Position numbers and translations under genes: made by a program. Below the pieces are notes generated by a model. That model was not told the origin of the DNA. It made no database searches and saw only the letters and a program-made list of their open reading frames with translations. DNA of 64,000 nucleotides from Acidimicrobiaceae bacterium (lineage in GTDB: Bacteria > Actinomycetota > Acidimicrobiia > Acidimicrobiales > RAAP-2): NCBI GenBank assembly GCA_947372925.1, contig CANBVQ010000002.1, positions 1 through 64,000 on the forward strand. Direction: 5' to 3'. The first letter of the stretch is position 1. Each line of letters begins with the position of its first letter. This document shows positions 53,153 through 63,274 of this stretch, in pieces.

Positions 53153-53893
53153 TTAGAGCGGAGGTGTCGTCGTCGGCAGGAGATCTTGAACCCAGTGAAT
53201 GATCGTGGGCCACCAGCCCGCGATTTCGCTTACCCCGAGGGCGATCAGAAAGATTCCGCCGATCATTCCGATGAGCTGACCCTTTCGACGCAAGGCACCG
53301 GAAACTCCCGTGGCCCACTCGCTTGCAATGGCCGCCACCACGAACGGCGCACCCAATCCCAAGCAGTAGATGAAGGCCAGGCCCGTCCCCCGCCACGCAG
53401 TCGAAGTACTCGAAGTTGCCGCCAGGCCCATAATCGCACCCAACGTGGGGCCAATACACGGGGTCCAACCAAGAGCGAAGAGCAGCCCCAAGACAAAGGC
53501 GCCAACCAGAGTCGCTCGTGGCAGAAAGTGGCTGCGCCGTTCGCGCTGCAGGAAACCGAGTGGTAGCCATCCGGCAAAAAAGAGGCCGAGCAGGACAGTC
53601 ACACTTCCGAAAATGATCTCCAGGCCACGATGGTGAGATCGCAAGAGCTGACCGAGGCCGCCGAAGAGATATCCGAAGGTAAGAAAGACCACCGTGAAGC
53701 CCAGCACAAAACTGAGCGAGCCGAGCACCGCTCGGCCCCGCGAGGCCTTGGCGCTGCCTTGACCCATCACTCCCCCGAGGAAACCGAGGTATCCCGGAAG
53801 CAGCGGCAGTACGCACGGCGAGAGAAAGGAGACCAGGCCGGCCGCAAAGGCCACCGGGGCCGCCGCAAAGAAACTGCCGGCCAATCCAATCAT
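53153..53893 (-). CDS. ccdA: CcdA-like cytochrome c biogenesis/thiol-disulfide membrane protein
   Basis: FLSPCVLPLLPGYLGFL and ALGWTPCIGPTLGAIM. Confidence 0.93.
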   Translation of the reverse strand: MIGLAGSFFAAAPVAFAAGLVSFLSPCVLPLLPGYLGFLGGVMGQGSAKASRGRAVLGSLSFVLGFTVVFLTFGYLFGGLGQLLRSHHRGLEIIFGSVTVLLGLFFAGWLPLGFLQRERRSHFLPRATLVGAFVLGLLFALGWTPCIGPTLGAIMGLAATSSTSTAWRGTGLAFIYCLGLGAPFVVAAIASEWATGVSGALRRKGQLIGMIGGIFLIALGVSEIAGWWPTIIHWVQDLLPTTTPPL

Positions 53894-55551
53894 GCGGGCG
53901 TCACCAATTCATTGGCCACTCGAGCGAGCGAGCGCTCTAGCCAGGCGTGGAACTCAACGTTGGAAACGGGGGCACTCGGAACAGCCTCGATCACTGTGAC
54001 CCCATGGTGACTCCGCGCTGCCGCCAGAGCCGCGCGCAACTCCGCAACCGTCTCGACCACGACCGACGCCAAACCAAAGCCTGTGGCCACCTTTGAAGGC
54101 TGTGGCGTTCGAGGCGTGGTGAAGAGTTGTTCAAACTCCTGAGGATCCAAAATGCTCTTTTGGGGGAGGAAATCGAAGATATGACCACCGTTATTGGCGA
54201 CGACAACGAGGGCAATGGAAGCATCTGGCGGATCGACCAGCGCTGAGGAGTCGTGGAGAAAGGTGAGGTCACCAATCAACCCGATGGCGCCACTGTTGGC
54301 GCCGATACCAAAGAGCGTCGACGTAACGCCATCAATACCGTTTACTCCTCGGTTCGAAAAGACCCTTGAGGTTCGCGCCGGCGCAAACCACTCCACTTCG
54401 CGAACGGGCATCGAGGAACCCAGGAGCAACGGCATCTCGGTTTCGTTGCTCGCGCGAACAACCTCTCGCGCGATGAGCGCTTCGGTGAGCTTGCTCGCTT
54501 CAAGGTCCAAGCCCGCGAAGTTCTCGTGCGCTCGAGTTTCGACAGTTCGCCAGAGCTCGACGTATGCCGCATCGGCGATACCCTCGGGAGCCACGCCCAG
54601 CCCGCTTCCAAAAAGAACGTGAGAGATCACGCGATCAGGATCAGACACGGGTCGACCGGTGTCGAGGCCAATCACCGGAACGCCCCACGTCTTAATGGTG
54701 GCATTGACCACCTTGGAGGCCACGAGTCCCCCAATTCGAACGACCACGTCCGGCTTGGCCAGCTGGGCAAAGCCCTCATTGCGCAGAAGGCCATCAACGT
54801 ATGCAGTTGCGTGCATCGTGGTGACGTCACCCACGACAACCCAATTCATTTGCCGCGCCGCCTCGACATCGCTGGGGGTCACCCCGCTGCCAAAGACGGC
54901 CAAGACGCGTTGACCAGCCACAGTGGGCGTCACTGCGGGGAGCGACTCTGCTTGAGATGACCGTGGCGACAGTGTCGCAACAGCTGGAAGTGGTTGCGCC
55001 TCGCCGACGAGCGGCTCGATGAAGGCTGCATTGAGATGGACGGGACCACCAGGGCCATCGGCACCGCGTGCGGCATTCCAAAGTTCGGTCGCCAGGTCGC
55101 GCCAGCTACTGCTTGCCGAAGGCTGCGCCACCCCCGGGTCGAGTGCTCGACGCACCATTGGTCCGAAGAGATCGTGTTGGGGAATCGTTTGTGGAGCTCC
55201 GACCCCGTGCAGTTCGGGTGGGCGGTCGGCCGTAATAACGATGAGAGGGACGTAGGCCTGATCTGCTTCGGCCACAGCTGCGTGGAGTTCGGCGGCGGCC
55301 GTGCCACTCGTCACCACGACCACTACTGGCAACCGACTCTCGAGTGCGCGACCAATCGCGTAGAAGCCCGCACCGCGTTCGTCCAGGCGAATAGATACCT
55401 GCAGCTCACTTCGTCTCGCCAGCGCGAGCGTCATTGGCGTCGAACGTGAGCCAGGGCAAATAACTACATCGCGCAGACCACAGGCAATCCACTGGTCCAC
55501 CAGCGTGGCGACGTAAGTCGCCTGAGTATCGCTGGGGCTCACTACGCTCAT
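53890..55551 (-). CDS. menD: SEPHCHC synthase
   Basis: VICPGSRSTPMTLALAR; FSNRGVNGIDGVTSTLFG; ThDP-binding LIGDLTFLHD. Confidence 0.95.
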   Translation of the reverse strand: MSVVSPSDTQATYVATLVDQWIACGLRDVVICPGSRSTPMTLALARRSELQVSIRLDERGAGFYAIGRALESRLPVVVVVTSGTAAAELHAAVAEADQAYVPLIVITADRPPELHGVGAPQTIPQHDLFGPMVRRALDPGVAQPSASSSWRDLATELWNAARGADGPGGPVHLNAAFIEPLVGEAQPLPAVATLSPRSSQAESLPAVTPTVAGQRVLAVFGSGVTPSDVEAARQMNWVVVGDVTTMHATAYVDGLLRNEGFAQLAKPDVVVRIGGLVASKVVNATIKTWGVPVIGLDTGRPVSDPDRVISHVLFGSGLGVAPEGIADAAYVELWRTVETRAHENFAGLDLEASKLTEALIAREVVRASNETEMPLLLGSSMPVREVEWFAPARTSRVFSNRGVNGIDGVTSTLFGIGANSGAIGLIGDLTFLHDSSALVDPPDASIALVVVANNGGHIFDFLPQKSILDPQEFEQLFTTPRTPQPSKVATGFGLASVVVETVAELRAALAAARSHHGVTVIEAVPSAPVSNVEFHAWLERSLARVANELVTPA

Positions 55552-55556
55552 GGACA

Positions 55557-56309
55557 ATGCCTTCCTTACCAGTCGAGTCTCAGGGCTCCGGAGAAACGTT
55601 CCTCTGGCTGCACGGCTTCACGCAGACGAGACGTTCCGCTCGGAACTTCCTCTCCATTGTTGCAGGAAGCCACGCGGTTGTGACCCCCGACCTCCCAGGC
55701 CACGGGGAGGCCAGCGGGATTTCCGGTGACCTTGACGCCACGGCGCAGATGGTTCGAGCTATCTGCCCGCCAGAACCACTTTTCCTTGGGGGTTACTCCA
55801 TGGGCGGAAGAGTTGCACTCCACGTCGCACTTCAAAATCCCGACGCCGTCCGGGCCCTCGTACTTCTCAGTGCCACCCGTGGCATTCCGGCACCGAACGA
55901 TCGAAGAAACCGAATCGCGGACGATGAGCAGCGTGCGCAACGAATCGAGACAGTGGGTGTTGAAATCTTCCTCGATGAATGGCTAGCCGGACCACTGTTT
56001 GAGTCACTCCCCCACGACCCCGAGGAACGGCACTCACGTAGTTCCGATGGTGCCGGTCTGGCCTCATCTCTGCGTAACTGTGGAACGGGAACGCAGCGGT
56101 TCCTGGGGGACGAACTCGCCAAACTCACCATGCCCGTTCTCTTGATTGCGGGCGCCAATGACGAAAAGTTTGCCGGCGAAGCACTTGAAATGGGCTTGAG
56201 TTTTCCTGATGCCCACGTGGCTCTGATCCCCGACGCGGGTCACGCCGCACACCTCGAACAGCCCGAAGCGGTAGCCCGCATCGTTCTGGAATTCCTCGCT
56301 ACCTACTGA
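55557..56309 (+). CDS. menH: Alpha/beta hydrolase, MenH-like (SHCHC synthase)
   Basis: LHGFTQTRRSARNFL; GGYSMGGRVALHVAL nucleophile elbow; next to menD. Confidence 0.85.
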   Translation: MPSLPVESQGSGETFLWLHGFTQTRRSARNFLSIVAGSHAVVTPDLPGHGEASGISGDLDATAQMVRAICPPEPLFLGGYSMGGRVALHVALQNPDAVRALVLLSATRGIPAPNDRRNRIADDEQRAQRIETVGVEIFLDEWLAGPLFESLPHDPEERHSRSSDGAGLASSLRNCGTGTQRFLGDELAKLTMPVLLIAGANDEKFAGEALEMGLSFPDAHVALIPDAGHAAHLEQPEAVARIVLEFLATY

Positions 56310-57166
56310 GCAAGGAGCACAACCGCGATACCGGCGCCAATCGTGAGTTGGATGTGAGATGTGATCTGCAGTAGTGGCAGCAAGGCGCGCCCTTGGAAGT
56401 TAGTGAAGACCAACCGATGCAATGGGACCAGGTACAGCAGACCGAAGAGAAAACCAAACTTCAAGGCCCCACCCGCACCAAGCGCAACACCGAGCACGCA
56501 CGCTACGTAGAGCCAGGAAGCACGTCGTCGACCCAACCGCGCAGCCAGCGTCTTCTTTCCGGACTCAATGTCCCCGGCCACGTCGCGAAGATTGTTTGAC
56601 TCCAACATCGCACAGGCCATGGAACCGCACATCAGCGCCAGCCACCAAGTCCTCGACGGGACATGCTGGTTTTGAAGGTAGGCCGTACCAACGGTGGCCA
56701 CGAACCCGAAATAGATCATGACGAAAAGTTCACCAAAGCCGAAGTAGCCGTAGGGCTTCGGACCACCGGTGTAGAACCATCCGGCCAGTACGGCGCTGAC
56801 GCCAATCGGAACCAGCCACAACGTGGTGGCAAATGCCAGCATGAGACCCACGAGTGCAGCGAGAAAGAACCACGCGAAGGCCATCGTGCGCACCAAGTTC
56901 TTGTGGACGAGCCCCGAAGCGGTGAGTCGAAAGGGGCCCACGCGATTCTCGTCGGTGCCCTTTACGCCATCAGAGAAATCATTGGCGTAGTTCGTGCCGA
57001 TCTGTAGCGCCAGGGCCACGACCGCAGCACCAAGCGTGCGCGTGGCATTCATCGCCGTCGGCCGTACCGACAGCGCTCCCACGACGACCGGAACAATTGC
57101 GGCCGGGAGGGTTCGCGCTCTCGCTGCGAGCACCCACCGACGCACTGGTCCGGGCGCGGGACTCAC
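56303..57166 (-). CDS. menA: 1,4-dihydroxy-2-naphthoate polyprenyltransferase
   Basis: [37 protein letters not shown]. Confidence 0.95.
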   Translation of the reverse strand: MSPAPGPVRRWVLAARARTLPAAIVPVVVGALSVRPTAMNATRTLGAAVVALALQIGTNYANDFSDGVKGTDENRVGPFRLTASGLVHKNLVRTMAFAWFFLAALVGLMLAFATTLWLVPIGVSAVLAGWFYTGGPKPYGYFGFGELFVMIYFGFVATVGTAYLQNQHVPSRTWWLALMCGSMACAMLESNNLRDVAGDIESGKKTLAARLGRRRASWLYVACVLGVALGAGGALKFGFLFGLLYLVPLHRLVFTNFQGRALLPLLQITSHIQLTIGAGIAVVLLAQ

Positions 57167-58065
57167 GGACGCTTGGGGAAACGAGAGAAGTCGGGACGCC
57201 GGTGCTCCACGAAGGCGTTACGACCCTCTTGTCCCTCTTCGGACATGTAGAAGAGCATCGTGGCGTCACCGGCCAGCTGCTGGATACCGGCCAAGCCATC
57301 GTCGGCAGCGTTGAAGCCGGCCTTCAGCATGCGTAGCGCAATGGGTGAGAGTTCCAGCATCTGGCGGCACCACGCCACCGTTTCGCGCTCGAGATCGGCC
57401 AGTGGCACGACCGTGTTGACGAGTCCCCAGTCCAGAGCGGTCGCCGCGTCGTACTGACGGCAGAGGAACCAAACTTCCTTGGCTCGCTTGAGACCAATGG
57501 TTCGAGCCAGTAGTGAAGAACCGTAGCCACCGTCAAAGGAGCCGACCATGGGTCCGGTCTGTCCGAAGCGAGCATTGTCGGCGGCGATCGAGAGGTCGCA
57601 GACCAGATGCAAGATGTGTCCACCACCGATGGCGTAGCCCGCAATACTGGCGATGACCGGCTTGGGCAGGCGGCGAATCTGAATCTGAAGATCCAAGACG
57701 TTGAGTCGTCCTACGCCGTGGCGGGCCACTTCGTCATCACCGATATATCCATCGTTGCCACGAATCTTCTGGTCGCCACCGGAGCAGAAGGCGTCCGGAC
57801 CGGCACCGGTCAAGATGATGGCCCCGACCGAGATGTCATCACGGGCCCGCTCGAATGCGTCGGACAACTCAAAGAGTGTTTGGGGGCGAAAGGCGTTACG
57901 GCGCTCCGGGCGATTGATCGTAATTTTGGCAATGCCTTCGGCGACGTCGTAGAAGATGTCTTCGTACTCCCCGATGCGGTCCCACGCGGGGAGAGGGGCG
58001 TTACGAAATGCTTCGACGGGGTCGACGGGCGAACCCTTAATGACTGTTTCTTCCATGGCGACCAC
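57163..58065 (-). CDS. menB: 1,4-dihydroxy-2-naphthoyl-CoA synthase
   Basis: [42 protein letters not shown]. Confidence 0.97.
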   Translation of the reverse strand: MVAMEETVIKGSPVDPVEAFRNAPLPAWDRIGEYEDIFYDVAEGIAKITINRPERRNAFRPQTLFELSDAFERARDDISVGAIILTGAGPDAFCSGGDQKIRGNDGYIGDDEVARHGVGRLNVLDLQIQIRRLPKPVIASIAGYAIGGGHILHLVCDLSIAADNARFGQTGPMVGSFDGGYGSSLLARTIGLKRAKEVWFLCRQYDAATALDWGLVNTVVPLADLERETVAWCRQMLELSPIALRMLKAGFNAADDGLAGIQQLAGDATMLFYMSEEGQEGRNAFVEHRRPDFSRFPKRP

Positions 58066-58077
58066 GCTACCGGCGCA

Positions 58078-59652
58078 TCACACTGGCGCGACAAGTACGC
58101 CGTCGTGTTCGCCGACCCCCGGGCGATTCTCGTGCGTATCCAGACGAGCCTGGAGTTCTTCCCGTACGCCCTTGAGTGAAGGGTCACCGAATCGGTTAAT
58201 GCGCTGGAGCGGATCGTCGACGAGACTGTAGAGCTCCCCTTCAGTGCCGTCGTGGGCATATCCGGCCGCGTAACGGGTGTAGAGCCACTCTTCAGTCAGG
58301 ACCGACCGGACGTGAATATCGACACCGAAAAGAGCCGAGTCCCATTCGGTAATAGTTGCGTCCAGATTCCGCGAGTGAGCGTCATCGTTCGAGATTGGCA
58401 GAGCCGGTTCTTCGGCCCACTCCGGCTGCGCGATACCAGCGACGGAAAGGAACGTAGAGGCCAGCGAAACCAGACTCACGGGGGTATCAACTACTGCCGG
58501 GTTGACACCGCTGGACTTGGCGGGCCGCCAAATCAACGGGAGTCGCATGAGCGCGTCCACGTGATAGGGACCCTTGAACAAGAGTCCGAAGTCGCCCTGG
58601 AATTCGCCGTGGTCAGTCGTGAAAATGATGTCCACGTCGTCGCCCCAGCCCCGTTCGTCAATAACGCGCAGAACACGTCCGATGGCCTCATCAATGAGCT
58701 CCACCTCGACGGCATTCAAGGCATTGACTTCACGGATCTGATCTTCCGTCAATGATGCCGGCACCCACTTCGCCGGGGCCTCGTAGTTAGAAACGAGAGT
58801 CCCGTCGTACCACATGCGCCAGTGGCGGGCCTTGTCGTCCAAAATCGCTTCGCGCTTGGTCCGATCTCGTTCGTATCCAACTGGCAGATCTACATCGCGC
58901 CAATTCACGCGATTGATTTCTGACTGTGGTGGATCCCAAGGGTGGTGAGGGTCGGGGAAGCTCATCCAACAGAACCAGTCGTTTTCCGCCTCAAGGGAGT
59001 TCAGCCACGCGATTGTCCGATCGGCCACCCAGTCGGTGTGGTACCACTCCTTGGGAATCACGTTGTGCTTGACCTGCGGGGCATCGGTATCACCACCACC
59101 GGCGGCGTTGACATTCAGTTCGCCGTCGAGGACTTGATAGAAAGCCCCCATCATCTCGGGATGGTGCTCAGCCACCCAACGGGCGTAGTGCAACATGCCG
59201 GCGGCCCCGTGGGTCGCCATCTCGAGATGATCGAATCCACGGTGCACCCCCCGACGACCGTCGTACCAGGGCTGCTCAACGGTAGGCACACCAAGTGACG
59301 AGAGGGAGTTCTCCGTGAACTTACCGAACACGTCCAAGAACGGCTCGAAGTGGGCCTTGCCGATAATCGAAGTCTTGTAGCCCTCGTCGTGAAGGGCGGC
59401 AGCGACGCTCGGTGCATCGACGCGCAGCGGAACACCATTCATCCACGCGCCGTGCTTCGAGGGGAACTGCCCCGTCAACATCGAGGACCGAGATGGCATG
59501 CAGACCACTGAGGCGGGCTGGGCCCGGGTGTAGCGGATGCCTTCGCGGGCGAGCTGGTCGACGACGGGGGTCCGAGAGTAGATACCGCCGTTGACACCAA
59601 TCGTGTCAAACCGCTGCTGGTCAGTGGTGATGAAAAGAATCTTGCGACCCAT
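58078..59652 (-). CDS. Type I sulfatase
   Basis: VVCMPSRSSMLTGQ (CxPSR formylglycine motif); FTTDHGEFQGDFGL. Confidence 0.92.
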   Translation of the reverse strand: MGRKILFITTDQQRFDTIGVNGGIYSRTPVVDQLAREGIRYTRAQPASVVCMPSRSSMLTGQFPSKHGAWMNGVPLRVDAPSVAAALHDEGYKTSIIGKAHFEPFLDVFGKFTENSLSSLGVPTVEQPWYDGRRGVHRGFDHLEMATHGAAGMLHYARWVAEHHPEMMGAFYQVLDGELNVNAAGGGDTDAPQVKHNVIPKEWYHTDWVADRTIAWLNSLEAENDWFCWMSFPDPHHPWDPPQSEINRVNWRDVDLPVGYERDRTKREAILDDKARHWRMWYDGTLVSNYEAPAKWVPASLTEDQIREVNALNAVEVELIDEAIGRVLRVIDERGWGDDVDIIFTTDHGEFQGDFGLLFKGPYHVDALMRLPLIWRPAKSSGVNPAVVDTPVSLVSLASTFLSVAGIAQPEWAEEPALPISNDDAHSRNLDATITEWDSALFGVDIHVRSVLTEEWLYTRYAAGYAHDGTEGELYSLVDDPLQRINRFGDPSLKGVREELQARLDTHENRPGVGEHDGVLVAPV

Positions 59653-59654
59653 GG

Positions 59655-60053
59655 TTACTTTCCTTCTCGCTCTTCGGCAATGCGCTGAATTTCATCGAGG
59701 GCGGCGTAGGTTCCGCCGCCAATCACGAGCGCCAAGACGTCGGGTTCGGCAGTCGTGGAGTAGACGCAGAGCGAATCCTGGGGCCCAATTTCGATGACGT
59801 CGATGGTGCCCAGATGTGATCGGTAGAGCGGCGAGACGATGCTGTAGGCAAACCGACGAGCAATGTCGTCACTCACAATGATGTTCTCGGGCATAGACAG
59901 TCCGTTAGCCAAGTGGATGGTCCGCAACGTGCCTTCCATGTCACACGATGTGATGCCGGGGAACCATTCGGGGATGGAGGCGGGCTTGCGCACAACGCCC
60001 CACACCGTGTCGGGTGAGGCCTTGATCCTGCGCTCGTATCTAATCGTCGCCAC
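59655..60053 (-). CDS. SRPBCC/polyketide cyclase-like protein
   Basis: IRYERRIKASPDTVWGVVRKPASIPEWFPGI is typical of the SRPBCC fold. Confidence 0.75.
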   Translation of the reverse strand: MATIRYERRIKASPDTVWGVVRKPASIPEWFPGITSCDMEGTLRTIHLANGLSMPENIIVSDDIARRFAYSIVSPLYRSHLGTIDVIEIGPQDSLCVYSTTAEPDVLALVIGGGTYAALDEIQRIAEEREGK

Positions 60054-60104
60054 GTTGCTCCTCAGAATTCACCTTGTGGTTGCGTTCACTCGTAATGTAA
60101 AAGT

Positions 60105-61199
60105 ATGGCGAATTTAGTGGCACTCGAAATGCCAATTGGTGAATCTCTCGTAGATTCCATGAAAACGTGCGCCGATAACCACGAAGCCTTCACCATTCTC
60201 GACCCAAGGCTCAGCGAGACACGACGTTCCGAACTCCTCGACATCCTCCGGCCAACCCACCTGATCGATTCGTCTGGACGGCGCCGAGCCCTCGGCGGAG
60301 ACCCCGTTGAAGAAGGAGACGGAGCGGTCGTGCTGACCTCCGGCTCGGCCGGTCGACCGAAGGCCGCAGTCTTGACCTGGCAGGCCCTTCTCTCAAGCGC
60401 CACGCTGACCACGCAAGCACTCACGCGCGATGGCGAGCAACGATGGCTCGCCGTCATTCCCCCAACTCATATTGGTGGGCTCGCCGTCTTGTTGCGATCA
60501 GTTTTAGCCAACGTGGCTCTGCTCTTTGATGCCAGCATCGAAACGGGGGCCGCGCTAGGTGCCACGCACGTCTCGGTGGTACGGACTCAACTAGTTCGCT
60601 ACGACACCTCGAATTACCAGTGTGTCCTCCTCGGTGGAGGACCTCCTCCACCATTCGTTCCCGACAATGTGACCACGACATGGGGCATGACCGAAACCGG
60701 TTCGGGCGTCCTCTACGACCACCGGCCCCTACCGGGTGTCGAGTTCACCATCGTCGACGGTGAACTGTTAATCAAGAGTCCCACGCTCTTTCGGGCCTAC
60801 CGTGATCGACCGAGACCCGAAGTATCAGCGAACGGCAGTGACGGCTGGTTTCCCACAGGTGATGGTGCCACCTTCCTCGACGGAGCTCTCCACATTCAGG
60901 GTCGCCTGGCCTACGTGATCACCAGCGGTGGCGAAAAGATTTGGCCCGAAGATCTTGAGGAGCTCTTTCGAGACATCGAAGGCGTCGACGATCTAGCCGT
61001 CGTAGGCCGTGATGACGCCGAGTGGGGGCAGCGAGTCACTGTCGTCGCCGTCAGCCATCGCGATCAGAACGAACTACTGGAACTCTGCCGAGCGCTCGCT
61101 CGCGAACGATTCGGCCCCTGGGCGCAACCGAAGGCCATCGAACTCGTCTCGTCGATTCCCCGCACCAGCAACGGCAAGATTGCCCGAGGCTTGCTCTAA
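60105..61199 (+). CDS. menE: Acyl-CoA synthetase, MenE-like (o-succinylbenzoate-CoA ligase)
   Basis: VVLTSGSAGRPKAAVLTW; WGMTETGSGVLYD; RTSNGKIAR; clustered with other men genes. Confidence 0.85.
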   Translation: MANLVALEMPIGESLVDSMKTCADNHEAFTILDPRLSETRRSELLDILRPTHLIDSSGRRRALGGDPVEEGDGAVVLTSGSAGRPKAAVLTWQALLSSATLTTQALTRDGEQRWLAVIPPTHIGGLAVLLRSVLANVALLFDASIETGAALGATHVSVVRTQLVRYDTSNYQCVLLGGGPPPPFVPDNVTTTWGMTETGSGVLYDHRPLPGVEFTIVDGELLIKSPTLFRAYRDRPRPEVSANGSDGWFPTGDGATFLDGALHIQGRLAYVITSGGEKIWPEDLEELFRDIEGVDDLAVVGRDDAEWGQRVTVVAVSHRDQNELLELCRALARERFGPWAQPKAIELVSSIPRTSNGKIARGLL

Positions 61200-61963
61200 C
61201 CAACGCCGCCGGTGGGCTGATTGATCGTTCCACCGTCCACCACGACGGTCTGACCCGTCATCCACGACGAGGCGTCCGATACCAAGGTGAGACAGATCGT
61301 GGCGATGTCATCGGGCTCACCAAGACGGCGCAGCGGAATGTGGGCGCTGATGGCCTCTTCGCCGTTCTCCCAGAGTCCGCGAGCCAGTTCTGTCCGAACG
61401 AGTCCCGGAGCGACGGCATTGACACGAATACTTGGAGCCAGTTCGTATGCCAGTTGCTTGGTGATGTGAATGACGGCCGCCTTGGTTACGTTGTACCAAC
61501 CAATGCCGGGTTCAGGACCCAGGCCACCAATGCTGGCGACGTTCAGAATTACTCCCCCGTGTTCCTTCATCCACGCGTTGTAGGCGGCACGGCAGTGATA
61601 AATAATGCTGGCCTGGTTAATTTCAAAAGTTTTTTGAAGTCGCGTGTCGTCGATCTCCAGTAGTGGTCCGAAGTAAGGGTTGGTAGCCGCATTATTGATC
61701 AAAATATCGACGCGCCCGAAGCGGTCCATGGTGGCGTCGATGACGTGCTGGGCGTCCTCGCTGCGTCCCACGTGACCAGTGGCCGTAGCCACCCGATCCA
61801 GGTCCGAGTTAAACGTGGCGAGTGCTTCGGCCAGATTCTCGGCCTTGCGTGAAGTCAGCATGACCGATCCACCGGCCTCGTGAATCCGGTGGGCAATGGC
61901 CAGTCCAATACCCCGACTGGCCCCGGTGATGATTGCAACTTGCCCGTTTAGAGAAATGTTCAT
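61196..61963 (-). CDS. SDR-family oxidoreductase
   Basis: TGASRGIGLAIA Rossmann motif; NVASIGG...YNVTKAA catalytic residues; VVDGGT. Confidence 0.9.
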   Translation of the reverse strand: MNISLNGQVAIITGASRGIGLAIAHRIHEAGGSVMLTSRKAENLAEALATFNSDLDRVATATGHVGRSEDAQHVIDATMDRFGRVDILINNAATNPYFGPLLEIDDTRLQKTFEINQASIIYHCRAAYNAWMKEHGGVILNVASIGGLGPEPGIGWYNVTKAAVIHITKQLAYELAPSIRVNAVAPGLVRTELARGLWENGEEAISAHIPLRRLGEPDDIATICLTLVSDASSWMTGQTVVVDGGTINQPTGGVG

Positions 61964-62077
61964 CCCGTGACTTTACGAGTCTTTCTCGAGACTTTGGGAA
62001 TAGTGGGAACTTTTGTCGTAGCCATTTTGCACAATGGGTTTCCACCCACCGTCGGGTGAACTAGCGAAAGGCCGCCC

Positions 62078-62536
62078 ATGCGCAGCATTGACAAAATCTC
62101 ACTCATTGACCACGAAAACGAGACCATGGGTCCTCGGGCTCAACCCCACATGTACCCAGTACTCAATCAACTCCTCACCGCGCTGGTGCCCGGAGGACTG
62201 GGCCACGTGGCCGTTGGGACGAGCTGTGGAGGCTCACCGATCATGTTCGCCGCCAACGGCTTTCCCGGAGCTCGACAGGTCTTCGAGCACGGCGCCGATG
62301 GTGCGGAGCGCGCCCTCATTGGCTACGTGGAAGAGCACTTCCACGATTTCCAAGTGGGTGAAATCGTCATTGCCTCCGGCGATGGCGCCTTTGTTGACAT
62401 TGCCGCCAAGTATCAATCACGAGGCACCAAGATCACCGTGATTGCCAACCGTGGCACCCTGTCTCACTCCTTACGTCACCTCGCTGACGAAGTCATCTAC
62501 CTGCCCACCGATTGGCAGTTGACCTACGCGGCATAG
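62078..62536 (+). CDS. Putative NYN/PIN-like domain protein (LabA/DUF88-like)
   Basis: ISLIDHEN N-terminus and VIASGDGAFVDIAAKYQSRGTKITVIANRGTLSHSLRHLADEVIYLP. Confidence 0.6.
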   Translation: MRSIDKISLIDHENETMGPRAQPHMYPVLNQLLTALVPGGLGHVAVGTSCGGSPIMFAANGFPGARQVFEHGADGAERALIGYVEEHFHDFQVGEIVIASGDGAFVDIAAKYQSRGTKITVIANRGTLSHSLRHLADEVIYLPTDWQLTYAA

Positions 62537-62548
62537 TCCTCGTACAGC

Positions 62549-62578
62549 AAAAGGCCCCGCCGTTTGGCGGGGCCTTTT
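62549..62578. terminator. Bidirectional intrinsic terminator
   Basis: AAAAGGCCCCGCC-GTTT-GGCGGGGCCTTTT, a perfect 13-bp stem between convergent genes. Confidence 0.93.
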
Positions 62579-62593
62579 GTTTCGAACGAAGCG

Positions 62594-63181
62594 TTATCGC
62601 TTGAGTAACTTCCACGTCGCGGGCAGCGCGACACCGGCGATACCGGCCTTGATGAGGTCACCGAGCCAGAAGGGCGTAAAGCCCCAGGCAATGGCTTGCG
62701 ATGGTGAGACGCCCAAGTTGAAGCCGAGCCATGTGACACCGAGGATGTAGATAATCGCCGACGAAAGAACCATTGAAGCCACGGCGGACATCACCTTGCG
62801 GTCAGCCCGACGAGTGGCGAGCCATCCGCCGACTGCGCCCGCCACAATGAAGCCCAACAGATAGCCGAACGTCGCACCGTGCACCACGTGCCAACCGCCC
62901 GAGTGCTGCGTGAACCACGGCACACCGGCGAGGCCGGCGACGAGATACAGAGACATTGAGAGTGCCGAGCGAACGGGACCAAAGGAGGCGCCCACGAGCA
63001 GGACGGCCAGCGTCTGACCAGTCACCGGAACTGGGGTGAAGCTGAGCGGAATAGAGATCTGGGCCAGAAGACCGACGAAGAGGGCCCCTCCGAGAATCAT
63101 CTGCACATCGTGCAAACGCGAACGTGAGATCAGGTCACCCAAGACTCGCGGCTGGGGCATCGTGACAACTGCAGTATTCAT
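62594..63181 (-). CDS. bioY: Biotin transporter BioY
   Basis: QISIPLSFTPVPVTGQTLAVLLVGASFGPVRSALSMSLYLVAGLAGVPWF. Confidence 0.95.
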   Translation of the reverse strand: MNTAVVTMPQPRVLGDLISRSRLHDVQMILGGALFVGLLAQISIPLSFTPVPVTGQTLAVLLVGASFGPVRSALSMSLYLVAGLAGVPWFTQHSGGWHVVHGATFGYLLGFIVAGAVGGWLATRRADRKVMSAVASMVLSSAIIYILGVTWLGFNLGVSPSQAIAWGFTPFWLGDLIKAGIAGVALPATWKLLKR

Positions 63182-63274
63182 GAAGTCTCCTTTGAGTGAC
63201 TAAAGACTAGGAGTTTCACTGATTCGTTTGAGACATTTGCGACCAAAGTGCTGAGCGGTCTATACGCTTCCTTC

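Noticed and set aside
53067-53816. 249-aa minus-strand ORF overlapping ccdA in another frame
   Set aside because: The ccdA frame has clear CcdA motifs; this frame is an out-of-frame shadow.
63186-63225. AGTGA-N16-TCACT inverted repeat upstream of bioY, considered as a BirA/BioQ site
   Set aside because: Only 5-bp arms and no match to known biotin operator consensus that I can recall.
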